NCBI GenBank assembly: GCA_015146655.1
Contig: VKHL01000058.1
Coordinates: 1-64,000, forward strand
Origin: Ochromonas danica
Taxonomy: Eukaryota > Sar > Chrysophyceae > Chromulinales > Chromulinaceae
Length of the DNA: 64,000 nt
Direction of reading: 5' to 3'
The position numbers and the translations under genes were made by a program. This document shows, one piece after another, positions 51,065 through 62,263 of the stretch; position 1 is the stretch's first letter, and each line of letters starts with the position of its first letter. Below the pieces are notes generated by a model. The model was not told where the DNA came from. It searched no databases and was given only the letters and a program-made list of their open reading frames with translations.

Positions 51065-52843
51065 CTAAGTTGGACGCAAATGTCTGCGCTTGAGGAAGCC
51101 AGCGGCTTCTTTGTATGCTGCGCCCAAGGCCCACTCGATCTCAGAGCCATCCACCTCCCTCTGAATGGTGATCACCTTGTCTGACGGCAAGCGTAAACCA
51201 TCCACCAGGAAGCTGTATGCATAGGTGCCGACGAAGCATGCCTTGATGTTGACGTCCTTCGGCTGTCCATCAACAGGATACTTCTCCTGAATAGTGGTCC
51301 AGTCCGATTTACAAAAATCATGTGTAGCACTGTACAGATGAGATGGAGTGGTTTGCAGCGGGAACTTGGTCACGGTGACGTTGACACCTTCTTCACGGAC
51401 TGGCGAAGAAAAAGGACGAACACCAAGTGCACTCGAGACATAAAAGAAGTTCTCGAAGGCCAAGATCTTCTTGGATTGGACTACAAAATCTGGTTGATAG
51501 ACACAGTTGAATGAACGAGGAGCTGGAAAAGTGCAACCGCTTGCATCATCTCCGTCGTGCCGTAAACTGGTTGGCAGACGAGCATTGACTGTCCGGAAGA
51601 GCAGGGCCATGTTTTTGAGACAGGAAGTGATGAGTGCACTCACTGATGCATGCAGAGAACTTTCCTTGTTTCCTGATCCACCCACTTCACTATTTTTTGT
51701 CTCGTCCAGATTGGTCGCAGTCGTATTGGCTCCAATTGGAGCTGACAACAGTGAGCGTCTCTCGCGATAGCGACCAGAATAATACCCTGGGTTATAGCAC
51801 ATCTCCGACTCTTTCGCCTTGGCAGGGGCATGTCCGATGTGCTTGTTGTATAACTCACGGGCTTGTTCTGCACCATAACCAAGATAGGAATGAGTATAGA
51901 GATGATAATGGTCCTTCTCAATCGCAAAAGAAAAGCGATATTGATCAGGAATAGCTTGCGCAGCTGCTTCATCAGGTGCAGCCTGTGAGACTTGAGCACT
52001 GGCACCTCCCATCTCAATTACGGCATAAGGATCAGGCTTGGCGTCCCCAGTGGGAGCGCGAGGACCAATAATACGCTTCAAATAGTTGAAAGCGATCCAC
52101 CCAAACCCTCCTTCTTCATTACCAGAAATAATCTGTGCATAAGAATCAAGAAAGAAGAAAGGTGACTGACTCTTATCGGACAAGAACTGTCGCACCGATT
52201 GCAAGATCTCCTGCGAAACATTGGACGGCAGCATTCTCAATCCCGCTGTGGCTTTTAGAAAGACAGGTGTCACAGGCCAATCACTAGCAGGGACTTCAGA
52301 TTTCATAAAATCGACTAATCCACTCAATGAAGCCCCAGCAGCATTGGGATCATCGGCAAAGGAGCTTAATCCCGGTTTGATCTTCTTCGAGTTGTGTTGA
52401 GGCAGGAGATAGAGTGGACCTTGCAGAGAACCAAGCTTGCCATAGCGATAGATGTGTGCTCTACAACCAGAGCTTCCTGCATCGATCATAGCGATGTAAC
52501 TGAAGGTCTCAGGCGGGAGTTTGATTAGCTCGTCATCGCTGAGGGCAGCAGGGAGGACTTTCACTTTGTAATAATCACTTCGATCAGGGGAGAGAACAGA
52601 GACCTTTGACGGGGTAATCTCAAAATAGTCAACACCCAAGTAGGCCATAACCAGGAGAATACAGAAGATGATGATGAAGACAAAATTGCTCCGCAGGCGC
52701 TGCAGACAAAGCAGATGATAAGGTTTGCCTTTGATCATCTTTGAGTTGTATGTTGGGGGAGGAGGAGGAGAAGAAGAAGAGATTTGCGAGGCTGGAGAGG
52801 ACGGCGAGGATGGGTTACCAGCAGAGAGTGGGTTGATAGACAT
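51065..52843 (-). CDS. NTPDase (GDA1/CD39 apyrase)
   Basis: A 592-residue single-exon type II membrane protein. A Pro/Ser-rich cytosolic head, one membrane helix at about 55-75 (FVFIIIFCILLVMAYLG) and a large lumenal or extracellular catalytic part. All apyrase conserved regions are present: ACR1 IDAGSSGCRAHIY, ACR2 FLKATAGLRML, ACR3 GNEEGGFGWIAFNY, ACR4 VIEMGGASAQVSQ, and ACR5 EIEWALGAAY near the end, with YLGYGAEQAREL between. It hydrolyses nucleoside tri- and diphosphates; in the Golgi such enzymes turn UDP/GDP released by glycosyltransferases into UMP/GMP, at the surface they scavenge ATP. No C-terminal second helix is seen, so the single-anchor Golgi or surface form is likely. Confidence 0.95.
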   Translation of the reverse strand: MSINPLSAGNPSSPSSPASQISSSSPPPPPTYNSKMIKGKPYHLLCLQRLRSNFVFIIIFCILLVMAYLGVDYFEITPSKVSVLSPDRSDYYKVKVLPAALSDDELIKLPPETFSYIAMIDAGSSGCRAHIYRYGKLGSLQGPLYLLPQHNSKKIKPGLSSFADDPNAAGASLSGLVDFMKSEVPASDWPVTPVFLKATAGLRMLPSNVSQEILQSVRQFLSDKSQSPFFFLDSYAQIISGNEEGGFGWIAFNYLKRIIGPRAPTGDAKPDPYAVIEMGGASAQVSQAAPDEAAAQAIPDQYRFSFAIEKDHYHLYTHSYLGYGAEQARELYNKHIGHAPAKAKESEMCYNPGYYSGRYRERRSLLSAPIGANTTATNLDETKNSEVGGSGNKESSLHASVSALITSCLKNMALLFRTVNARLPTSLRHDGDDASGCTFPAPRSFNCVYQPDFVVQSKKILAFENFFYVSSALGVRPFSSPVREEGVNVTVTKFPLQTTPSHLYSATHDFCKSDWTTIQEKYPVDGQPKDVNIKACFVGTYAYSFLVDGLRLPSDKVITIQREVDGSEIEWALGAAYKEAAGFLKRRHLRPT

Positions 52844-54045
52844 AGATTGTGAGGATGGACTGCTTGGGAAAGTTGGACCTCGTCTACCAACAAGTCCAAT
52901 GGTTTCAAAGTATCGAAGACCTAGGAATCACAGAAATAAATTAGACTCGAGACACAGGCGACAAAAGGAGGTCTATATTGACTCCTACCTGTCGAGAAGG
53001 ACAATATGATGGAAATCAAATCTCCTCTAAGCGAGGATGACTAAATGAAATGATTTCGAGAAGAATCGCAAAACCAAGTCAATCCAAGACACAGTAAACA
53101 CACCCAAAAATCAAACGCTATTGATGATGTGTTGTTGTGACAATCTGGTGGATGATGGTCGAAACCTGATCGGATTTGATTTCTTGTCATTTCCGACAGA
53201 CCGACCCGCTTGCTGGTACGTGTCCGTCAGTTGGAACCGCCGTTTTTGGGTTTCCAACTCGTTTTTGCATCGTATGGGCAGTTTTTCTCTCTTCTTTCAA
53301 CGTTTGAGGATTCCGCTGGGATTTCGGATTCGTTGATTTGCGATGTCTCAAATGAGTTGATGAAATAAAGCCCTCATCTCTTTTATTGGGAGCATAAAGT
53401 CACCTATGTGAGGAAAGGGTACTCGAGACTCCCAATAATTGTTGGTCCTACCTGTTCATGTTTGCTGCCGCATGTTTCCTGAAGAAAGCGAAAATATTCC
53501 ATCCTTGTTGCTGCCACATCTTACAATCTTTTGCTGATTTTTTCCTAGCAATATCGCGTTGAATGTGGCTGAAGAGAGGAGAATATCCCCATGAATGATC
53601 CCATAGACATTTCTGCAGTGGTGCCCTTCGGTTGATGTAGTGTACTTACATCACTGTTCAAGAAAGAACATTCATACGTTCGATGGTCCATGTGGAAGAA
53701 CGCTCTTGTTCTGATACATTAGCCTTGGGGCACCCCTCAGAAGGAGCGTTTAGTCTTCAGAAAAAAGATAGATTGAGTTTGATTGATATGATTTTGTCGA
53801 TGATCAATGCCAACATGCACAAGAAACTTTGTTTTGAATGTGTATGATAAAATTACTATCATGTTTCATCCATTTGATTCAAAATGTCTCAAAATAGGAT
53901 GAAAAGACTGGCGAGGCTGAGAAAATAATATTGTAATAACGAAAGGTAGTATTATCTCTAACTGCTTCTACTACTATTACTACTAGACTGTGTAGACTTC
54001 TCCAGACAGATTGACACTATGAATTGATTAGCAAGTGTAAGTTAT
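52844..54045. other. Intergenic, no gene recognised
   Basis: About 1.2 kb between the NTPDase start and the TrpD 3' end. A CG-richer patch at about 53190-53330 includes AGTTGGAACC ... GGGTTTCCAACT, an imperfect inverted repeat (about 53232-53257). Short open frames here (for example 53121-53336) show no domain. Confidence 0.4.
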
Positions 54046-55300
54046 CTATCTTTGTCTCACGATATGCTGTGTGGTACGAATCCATTCGTCCAACTTCTTC
54101 ACCGCCGCGCCACTGGCAAGAACCTCCTTCGCTAAAGCTATTCCTTGTTCTATTGTTGGTGTCAATCCATAAACATAAGCTCCCATGCCTGCATTTAGGA
54201 TAACGGAGTTTCGCCGGGCATCAAAGTCATTGCCACCACTCAGCACTTCACGCAAAGCATGGGCATTATAGGAAGCATCTCCGCCACGCAGATCCGACAA
54301 ACTACAACGAGGTATTCCAACCGTTAGAGGATCAAACTCATACCTATAGAGACCAAAGTTCAAGAAATTAGAGGAAATAAATCTGAGAGGAAGGAAAGGC
54401 AACGTACCTCTTGGTCTGGTAGACCTTTGGCTCGCCAGCAGGAGCCACATTTCTTAGCTCAAAGATAGTAGAGGCTCCCAAAGGTGAGATTTCATCCAAT
54501 CCACAACCATGGATGACAACTCCATGGTCAACATGTCCGATTTCCATCAAACTATGGCCCAAGAGGTCCACTAAAAACTCGTCAAAGACGCCAATCACGA
54601 CTCTATTAGCACCAGCAGCATTCGTAATAGGTCCGAGCATATTGAAGGCTGTGCGAACGCCCAATGCCTTGCGAATTGGCGCGACTTTCTTCATAGCTGG
54701 ATGATTGATAGGTGCGTACATAAAACCAACGCCACACTGAGAAATGCTCTTTTCCACTTCACCAGGCTCCAGATCAATGACCACACCCAGCTGTTCTAGC
54801 ACATCAGCACTACCACACTTACTAGAAACAGAGCGATTACCAGCTTTGGCTACTTTGCATCCCAAGGCCGCGGCGAGAACGACAGAAGCGGTGGAGATGT
54901 TGATCGTGTCGGCACCGTCGCCGCCAGTGCCCACAATATCCAGCATATCTCCACTACAATGAATAGGTACACAAGCTTTCCGCATGGAGTGGACCATGCC
55001 AGCGATTTCTTTTGGCGTCTCTCCCTTGGCACGCAGTAAAGCCAACAAAGCTCCCACTGCTGCAGGATCAGCTCCATGCAAGATCTGATCCCACGCCTCT
55101 TCAGTTTCCTGTGAGGTAAGATCTTCTCGTTTGATTAGTTTGGTTAGTTGAGGCTTCAGATTGAAAGATCTAGCCTCTGCTTTGAGTGAGTGAAGACCTC
55201 TGAATCCAACTGAGAAGCCGCGAGACAGTGTGCAAGGCTGGAAAGCGGAGACAAAGCTGCAGCTGACAGAAAGGGCGATAAAGAACAGGAGGGCCAGCAT
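54046..55300 (-). CDS. trpD: Anthranilate phosphoribosyltransferase, plastid-targeted
   Basis: Exon 1 55300-54408 and exon 2 54343-54046 (64-nt intron AGAG|GTACG ... CTATAG|GTATG) give 396 residues. ATG 55300 is the first in frame and begins a signal peptide (MLALLFFIALSVSCSFVSA) followed by FQPCTLSRGF, the ASAFAP-like motif with Phe at +1 that sends proteins through all four membranes of a red secondary plastid. The enzyme joins anthranilate to PRPP in tryptophan synthesis. Motifs: DIVGTGGDGADTINIST (PRPP binding), KAGNRSVSSKCGSADVLE, FMYAPINHPAMK, FNMLGPITNAA and VVIHGCGLDEI. The length is normal for the family plus the leader. Confidence 0.95.
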
Positions 55301-55831
55301 CTTGGTGGACACAGTGTGCTACAAGATGAACTGGAGTGCAGGGCAGATCTGATCGATCGATTGGCGATGTGGATGTGTTTGCATCCAAAGCTCTCCACAG
55401 AGAGCCAATTTCCCGATTTTCTGATATAGAAACGCGTTTTCACTCCCACATTTCCCCGTTCCCCGAAACTCCGTGCAAAGTCAACTTCGGACTTCGATGG
55501 TTAGCAAAGTTAAGTAAATCGTTGCCGGTTGGTTGGACCTTTCAGGTGGTTGAAGTTTTTCGTGCCTGTGGCAATGCAGGATAAAATCAGCTTCAGGTTT
55601 AAACTGCACAGAGTAACTAGTTTGTGTTGGGTCATCTAATATTCATGAAGTCTAATATTGATGAGATGATAAGCAAAACGAACTGCACGAATGCATTGCA
55701 GAATTAGCATTTAAGTCAGATACTCTGACTTTAAGTTCTCTTCGTATCACTTACTACCTGTGCAACTAAAGCGCTGATAGTGCGCACATGGTGCAATACT
55801 AGTATTCTATTCTAACCGCATTCCAGCCTTC
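55301..55831. other. Intergenic, TrpD upstream region
   Basis: About 530 bp between the TrpD start and the 3' end of the MFS gene. The first 180 bp upstream of TrpD are richer in CG (for example GATCGATCGATTGG near 55350, and CCCCGTTCCCCG near 55453). No gene is seen. Confidence 0.4.
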
Positions 55832-57408
55832 TCAAACAGTAGCAACCTGCAAGAGGTTGGCGTGAATGAGGTAGTCTACTATGTACAAGACGATGGAGAG
55901 CACCACAGACAACAACGCCAAAAATGAAAGAAGCGCCTCGCAATCACGGAAGTGCCCAGACGAACGAATAAGATTCTGCAGAAGAAGTGGCATCACGGAC
56001 TGCCCAGCATTCTGAAAAGCACACATTATACCATAGGCTGTGCCATGATGACTAGGAGCAACAATCAGCGGAACACACGCCCAGCTCACAGATCCGAAAA
56101 CACTATTATCAAGAATTGCCGATTCAACCATTGAACAGTACTCCATAACAAAGCATAACCTAACCTGTAGGAAAGACCGATGAGCAGTAATGGATAGAAA
56201 GGTCCGAGTTCCGCGTAGTATATCAAAGCGTGAGCACAAGCCAACACAAGAGCTGAAACAACCAGCTGAGCTGTACGGAAACCATACTTGTCAATAGCCC
56301 AACCAAGGAATGGAGTCAACAGGACGGAGAGAAAGTAAGGTATGCTCTGCAGTCTAAGCCAGAAAACAAAGCATAGGTATTAGGAGCTGACAACATAATA
56401 CGCTAAACAAGACACCAACCTTGCAGCCATAAGTTCGTTTTGTTCTTGCTTCAATGAGTCATTCCCGTCAACTTCTTCGAAGAAAACCTCCAAGAGTACA
56501 GCATTGGAAATATTGTTGAATGGAACATACACACCATACATGATGAATGTGATGACAAAGAGCAGCCATGCGCTCACTCCAAAGACACTCGAAGAGGAGA
56601 CAAGGTCAGAGCCTGTGACAGTTATGGAGGCAGCAGTCTCGTTCTCTTTTTTGGTTCCATTCACAGAGCCCAGCTCCAGCCCATTGTTGTCATTCGCATC
56701 GATGTCATTGATTGTTTGGTAATTATGAGGCTGAGTAACACGGCTTTCTCCATCTTGATCCGATATCACTTGATAGCTAGACGAGGAATAACTGGGAGAA
56801 GCATTCTCCGTTGAGCTGTCTTTGTAGACTAAATACACTGTTAGTCCGTAACACGCCGTGCACAAGAGAGTCACCATTCCAGCCGCCACCTCAATCCCAA
56901 ACCAACTAGCAAGAAGAGGAGATGCCCAATCAGTCAGAACTCCTCCCAGCTTACAGACCGAGAGATTAATGCCTAGTGCCAGTGCCAATTCTTGGCCGTC
57001 AAACCATTTGGCAATAATCGTGTTTGCACAAACTTGCAATGTCTCAGCACCCAGTCCAAAGATAAATCTTCCAACCTCCAAGGTCCAAAGATCTCTTCTC
57101 AGACAGGCAAGGAATAACAAGATATTTCCCAGTAACACCATCGTGGCACAACCCATCATTACCTTGTCATTACCCACCCAGTCACTCAACATCCCTCCTA
57201 AGCCAGGCAGAATCATGTTTGGCATCGAGTAAAGAGAGTAGAGCAAGCTGAAGTAGAACTCAAAGTCATTCTTCTCTAGATGGAAATGTCGTCGTAATGG
57301 ATTGTGAAGAGCACTGGGGAAATCAAAAGAATAATACCCTCCAAAGGTCACCATACAAGCCAAGAAAAGAATCTGCCACTTGAGAGAAGATCGAGTCGTC
57401 TCTTTCAT
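55832..57408 (-). CDS. MFSD1-like major facilitator carrier
   Basis: Three exons (57408-56420, 56353-56165, 56102-55832; introns 66 and 62 nt) give 482 residues with twelve predicted membrane helices. Helix 1-2 has YYSFDFPSALHNPL and LLYSLYSMPNMILPGLGGML, and later GLGAETLQVCANTIIAKWF and GTAYGIMCAFQNAGQSVMP, the pattern of the MFSD1 family. Mammalian MFSD1 is a lysosomal dipeptide exporter, so export of small peptides or amino acids from an acidic vacuole is a reasonable guess. A polar loop of about 80 residues separates helices 6 and 7. Exons 1 and 2 both end with AG of an Arg/Ser codon (phase 2). Confidence 0.9.
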
Positions 57409-57662
57409 TGTCTAATTTAGAAAGGTTTCTTACTTTTACTGTGATTCTTGTTCCACTGGAACAAACCCAACCGATCAATCAAAATCAGCTCATCCAGCAG
57501 GCAGTTCCCACGCGTTAAGGAATTCCTTAATTGTTCATGAGAAATTCACTAAAGACCAGTCCCATCATTTTCAGTCAAACAAGGCCAAAGAACTGAAGAT
57601 ACTAATAGGACTTCATTAACTTCACACCTTTCCCCTTTGTCAAGCCTCATTGTGGATCAATC
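57409..57662. promoter_or_regulatory. Divergent promoter, MFSD1-like / HMCES
   Basis: 254 bp between two divergent starts, with an AAGGAATTCCTT palindrome at about 57518-57529. No known factor site was recognised. Confidence 0.35.
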
Positions 57663-58628
57663 ATGTGTGGACGAGCTCGATACTCCACCTTAGCCTCCAA
57701 GAGGATCAAAGAAGTCACTGGAGGCAGACATGCTCCAACCTACCGCCAAGCCGCTCCTTCTGCTGAAGCAATGCCTCCTCCTCATGAAGGCTCTTCAAGT
57801 GGACAGCTTCCTTCGACATCTTGGGAAGATCGCACTATGGAGAATGTCAGTCCAGGGTCATCCCTTCCTGTCGTCATCCTCAATCAGGATGATGGTAACT
57901 ATGTTATCGATGTCATGAAGTGGGGTTTAATCCCTCATTACGCGTCAAGGGAAGAGAAACCTGACCATTTCTATCTCTTCAACAAACGCGTTGAGTCCTT
58001 CGGTCATGCGCACAAGTACTTTGATAAGCTGGTGGAGAGTAAGCGTTGTGTAGTCATCTTGGATGGATTCTATGAGTGGAAGGGAAGTCCTGGGCACAAG
58101 CAGCCTTACTATGTCCATCTGCTGGGCGGCCAGGCCATGATACTGCCTGCCATCTATGAAGAGACCACTCTGACTGATCCTGACACACGCTGTTCTTACA
58201 CTATGCGTTCATTCGCTGTGCTCACTGGAGAACCATCGAATCAATTTCGATCAGTTCACGATCGCCAACCAGTCATTATCAACGAACAACAGATGAGGCA
58301 ATGGCTTGATCCCAATGGACCTGTTCATGAAATCCTCGAGATGTTCAAAGAAAATGTCACAAATGAGAGATTCCAAGATCTTTGTAAGATACAATTCTAT
58401 CCAGTCACCAAGAAAATGACTAATCCAAAATATCAACAAGCTGACTGTGTTGCTCCGGTTAAACTCTCCAGTGACATCATGTCCAGCTTCTTTGTGAAGA
58501 AGCCTGCCAATGATAAGAAAGGTGACATCAATGATATTAAAGAGATGGACCATCGTATCGTAGGAAAGCGATCACCCTCTCCTGGAAGATCGAGAAGCCC
58601 GAGTCCTAAACGACTGGCAAAGCTCTAA
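57663..58628 (+). CDS. HMCES/SRAP-domain protein
   Basis: A 321-residue single-exon protein. The initiator Met is followed directly by Cys2 (MCGRARYS), the residue that attacks abasic sites in single-stranded DNA to form a protective thiazolidine crosslink. Other SRAP features: PTYRQAAPS, MKWGLIPHYA, FNKRVES (in place of the common NARxET), CVVILDGFYEWKG with the active Glu, and SVHDRQPVII with the active His. The C-terminus has a weak PIP-like DIMSSFFVKKP and an SR-type tail (KRSPSPGRSRSPSPKR), which may help nuclear location. The role is protection of abasic sites at replication forks. A loop of about 35 polar residues (about 35-70) is inserted near the N-terminus. Confidence 0.94.
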   Translation: MCGRARYSTLASKRIKEVTGGRHAPTYRQAAPSAEAMPPPHEGSSSGQLPSTSWEDRTMENVSPGSSLPVVILNQDDGNYVIDVMKWGLIPHYASREEKPDHFYLFNKRVESFGHAHKYFDKLVESKRCVVILDGFYEWKGSPGHKQPYYVHLLGGQAMILPAIYEETTLTDPDTRCSYTMRSFAVLTGEPSNQFRSVHDRQPVIINEQQMRQWLDPNGPVHEILEMFKENVTNERFQDLCKIQFYPVTKKMTNPKYQQADCVAPVKLSSDIMSSFFVKKPANDKKGDINDIKEMDHRIVGKRSPSPGRSRSPSPKRLAKL

Positions 58629-59047
58629 TAATTTGTGTCTATTTTGTGTCTATTGTCTGTTTATCCTTCTTAACATAGCCTACGTGTCGAATATGAGATA
58701 AATTTGCTTGGGATCGATGATAATTGAATGTAATCTAGTGTCTAACTGATCCAGCTATTATAATGAGCTTTGATTGATTGCTTTGCCTTGCTTTGATCGA
58801 TATGGAATGTGATTTGTAACTGCACTGCGCATGTCAAGCTTAACTTAATAAGAAACATGCGGGAAAGTTCCGGTGACAGAGTCGAAGGCAGGGCGAGGCA
58901 GTGCTTGAGACGAAGACGAGCTGAGGGAGTGGAATGACGACCTTCTGCTCAGCCTCAACTTGGACCAGGGATTGATCTGACAAAATCACAATTGAATCCT
59001 CTCAGATTCTTGCCCATCTTTAGTATCTTCCTCCACACTCTTCAACC
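58629..59047. other. Intergenic, upstream of flavohaemoglobin
   Basis: About 420 bp between two co-directional genes. The leader just before 59048 is pyrimidine-rich (CTTCCTCCACACTCTTCAACC). No further feature is seen. Confidence 0.4.
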
Positions 59048-60220
59048 ATGCCCCTCAGTGAACAAACCAAGACCATCGTCAAGGCCACCATTCCCATCCT
59101 GGAACAAGGCGGTGAAGTGCTCACCAAGCACTTCTATGGTATCATGCTCAATGAATACCCTGTTGTTGCTCCTTACTTTAACAAAACCCATCAGCTCTCT
59201 GGTGCCCAACCTCGTGCCTTGGCCAACTCTGTCCTCATGTATGCCAAGAACATCGACCACCTCGAGAAGATGGGCGATGTTGCCACTCAAATCATCCAGA
59301 AGCATGTTGCTTTGGCCGTGAAAGCTGAGCACTATCCCATTGTAGGAACCTGCTTGCTGCGTGCCATGGCCGAAGTGTTGGGTCCTGACGTCGCAACCAA
59401 GGAGGTCTTGGATGCCTGGGGCGAAGCCTACAACCAATTGGCCGATATTCTCATTGCTGCCGAAGAGAACTGCTACAAGGACATTGAAAGCAAGACCGGA
59501 GGCTGGAGAGGATTGAGACCTTTCATCTTGTCAAGGAAGGAGAAGGAGAGCGAAGAAGTGACTTCCTTCTACTTCACTCCTGCCGATAATCAACCCATCA
59601 TGCCTTATCAGCCTGGTCAATACATTGGCATTCAAGCCTTTATCTGGGGTACTGAGTATAGACGCCATTACTCATTGTCTGCTTTGCCCAATGGCGAGTA
59701 CTATCGCATCAGTGTGAAGCACGAAGCTCGTGGCGCTGTTTCTCATTACCTCCATGAGGTCACCAAGGTCGGCGCCACATTCAACCTCTTGCCTCCTGCC
59801 GGCTACATGGTTGCTACAACCAGCGAGAAGCCTTTGATCTTGATGGCCGGTGGTATTGGCATCACCCCTCTCTTGCCAATTATGGAGAATGCATTGGCTA
59901 CCTCTTCCCGCAAGGTCACCTTCGTACACTGCTGCCGCAATAAGGATGTCCAAGCCTTTGCTGCGAAGGTTGAAGGCCTCGCTGCACAGTATCCTGGACG
60001 TCTCCAAGTGCATAACTGGTACAGTGAGGGTGGCAACAATCACCTCACCTTGGAGAAGATGAGGGAGTGGGGTGTGGTCTCCCAGGCTGATAGCGAGGCC
60101 TTCTTCGTTGGACCTACTGCTTTCATGCATAATGCCAAGAGTTTCTTGCTTGCTCTGGGTGTGCCTGCTGAGCAGCTGCATTATGAGTTCTTCGGTCCTG
60201 CCGGCAGCGTGGACAAATAA
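59048..60220 (+). CDS. hmp: Flavohaemoglobin (nitric oxide dioxygenase)
   Basis: A 390-residue single-exon protein of full family length. The globin domain (1-140) has the distal Tyr in HFYGIML and the proximal His in IQKHVALAVKAEHYP. The FAD-binding barrel (150-255) has PGQYIGIQAFI and RRHYSLSALP, and the NAD domain has LMAGGIGITPLLP, FVHCCRNK and HYEFFGPAG. It uses NADH and O2 to turn nitric oxide into nitrate, so it protects against nitrosative stress. Codons end in C or G much more often than in neighbours (AAG, GCC, ACC, CTC), which could mean strong expression or a recent arrival. No targeting signal is seen. Confidence 0.96.
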   Translation: MPLSEQTKTIVKATIPILEQGGEVLTKHFYGIMLNEYPVVAPYFNKTHQLSGAQPRALANSVLMYAKNIDHLEKMGDVATQIIQKHVALAVKAEHYPIVGTCLLRAMAEVLGPDVATKEVLDAWGEAYNQLADILIAAEENCYKDIESKTGGWRGLRPFILSRKEKESEEVTSFYFTPADNQPIMPYQPGQYIGIQAFIWGTEYRRHYSLSALPNGEYYRISVKHEARGAVSHYLHEVTKVGATFNLLPPAGYMVATTSEKPLILMAGGIGITPLLPIMENALATSSRKVTFVHCCRNKDVQAFAAKVEGLAAQYPGRLQVHNWYSEGGNNHLTLEKMREWGVVSQADSEAFFVGPTAFMHNAKSFLLALGVPAEQLHYEFFGPAGSVDK

Positions 60221-60494
60221 ACTGGAAGGCCGAACTGGGACAGCTCTCTGGTGTTAGCGATAGTATTATCTGGAGTAGGGCTTTGCTTTATCCAACGCAT
60301 CTAACTTGATAGAAACATAGAATATCGGAAAAATTAAATAATTGCAATAGCCTATGCTATCCAATACATATTTCTTGATCCATTAGTAACACAAAGGCAG
60401 TTGAAACTTGAGCTTTGAGACTAAAAATGAAAATATGAAAATGTCACCTCGAGAAACACTGACAAATATTGACCCAAACATAATTCACATGTCC

Positions 60495-62263
60495 TTAATG
60501 GCCACGACTCTGCAAACGAAGACGATGCCAATCAAGATAATTTAATAGCAGGTTGACAGTGGCATGCACACGATCTCCATGAGAGCTCTGGGAAGGCAGA
60601 ATGAGCGAAGCAGCAGTATAAAGAACTTCCTCAACATAGTCACATGCTTTCAAATACAGTATTGCACATTTATTCATTCTCCTAGCCCTACTCCTTCCGT
60701 CGGTCTCGTTGGTAGCAGAGCGCAGTCCGGGTAGATTAGGCCGAACCTCAGGGAACAGGTGAAAGCGTTGCTGGATTTGACTAATTTCCCATAACAATTC
60801 TGACTTCATCTCCTCCACTTTTTCCTCTGCTATCAATGGGATTGCTTTCTCGGTCACATTTTCTTCCAGCAGGTTTTCTCTCAGCAAGATGATGCCTGCA
60901 ATGAATTGCAAGGCTGTGGTCTTTGCATAGTGAGCACTCTTTTTCTCTCCCTCCAAGGGAAGGTTTTCTACAGAAATCTTGTTAGATTCGGATGATGACC
61001 GATGCAACACATAATCTTCCAAATAGCGATCGTGGAGTAGGCGTATTAACATCTCCATAGGGGCGTCACTGCCCCTTGTCTTATCGACCGTAACATCACA
61101 GTTTGTCTGTGTTGCGAGCGCGGCGAGGAAGTGCTCGAGGTAGTGGAAGACATGGTGAGTGAGGAGAGAGGACGACCAGTGCTCTTCGAGAGGTAAGGGC
61201 ATGTGCTGAAGAATCTCGTCGAAGACCTCACTCACTTCACATTCCCACCAGAAGGTTACCGACAAGGACGCTGTTGATGTGACTGTCTTTAGGACAGAAT
61301 ATTGGAAAACATTAATAGATCTTTTTACAGTCTTCGTTAGGATCTTACCTTGTGAAACCAGTAGGGAGGGAGAATGAAAGCATCTCCAGGAGAGAGTTCA
61401 ACCTTGATCATCTCAACCCGCTCGTACTCATGGTTGTCATCATGAAACAAAGATCGCTTCATCTTCTCATGGCGATCTTTACTCAAGAGATAAGGAAAAT
61501 CCTCTTCGTCCTCTTGATCTTTCTTCTCTCTACTTCGATATCTGGACAACTGTTCGCGTGATTGGCAGGCGAAAGGATGGAAGCGGCCGTAGACTTTTAG
61601 ATCCGGCAGACTGTAGGGAGGTAGTAGGTAGAGAGTTTTGTGTCCATGAATCTGAAGAAAGAGATTGTAGACAGCATCATAGTGCATACCAGCTACTGTT
61701 TCAGATGGAGACAACCATACATGCCCCGTCATTCCGTTTCTACCTTCCTTATTTGCGAGCAACGAGAGGTTGTCAAATAGAGAGTGAAATGGAATGAGAG
61801 AACGCAATGACTGAAAGTCCTCATGAAGCAAGTCACCAGAGTAATAGTAATGATGACGTGGTACATCCTGATCAGAGGCTCTAGCCGCGGAGAGAGAGAG
61901 AAGGGCATCAGTAGAGATGTTGACGAAGTGATAGGGTGGGTGGAAGCCTCTCAGAGAACGAGTGGCTACAGGGTCATAGTAAGTAAATCTACTATCTTCA
62001 CTACGTGCATAGACGTGTGAAAGATTCTGAGGCAGAACTGAAGATACTGCAGATACTGAAGATAGTGAAGGGAGGAGACCTTCTTCAAGTCGTATCTTCA
62101 ACTCTCCTCCACTTGCTGTGACTTGGCAGTAGTCATTATTATAATCTATTTCATTGCCTTGAACCAGTGGATAGTATCGCTCTCGTAGTGATAGAGGAGA
62201 GAACAGAAAGAGAAAACAAAGTAGCGGCAAGGCCTTCATTTCTTCAGACATTGTCACCAACAT
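60495..62263 (-). CDS. Secretory JmjC/cupin_8 oxygenase
   Basis: Exon 1 62263-61349 and exon 2 61286-60495 (62-nt intron CACAAG|GTAAGA ... CCTAAAG|ACAG) give 568 residues; later starts at 62251 or 62239 are possible, the last beginning right at MKALPLLCFLFLFSPLS. The JmjC core is at about 180-320: HVWLSPSETVAGMHYDAVYN with the iron-binding HxD (HYD), LQIHGHKTLYLLPP with the 2-oxoglutarate Lys, and PGDAFILPPYWFHKT with the third iron ligand His; the intron falls just after it. The intact triad predicts a 2-oxoglutarate/Fe(II) hydroxylase, and the signal peptide places it in the secretory path. About 240 helical residues follow the core. Substrate unknown. Confidence 0.88.
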
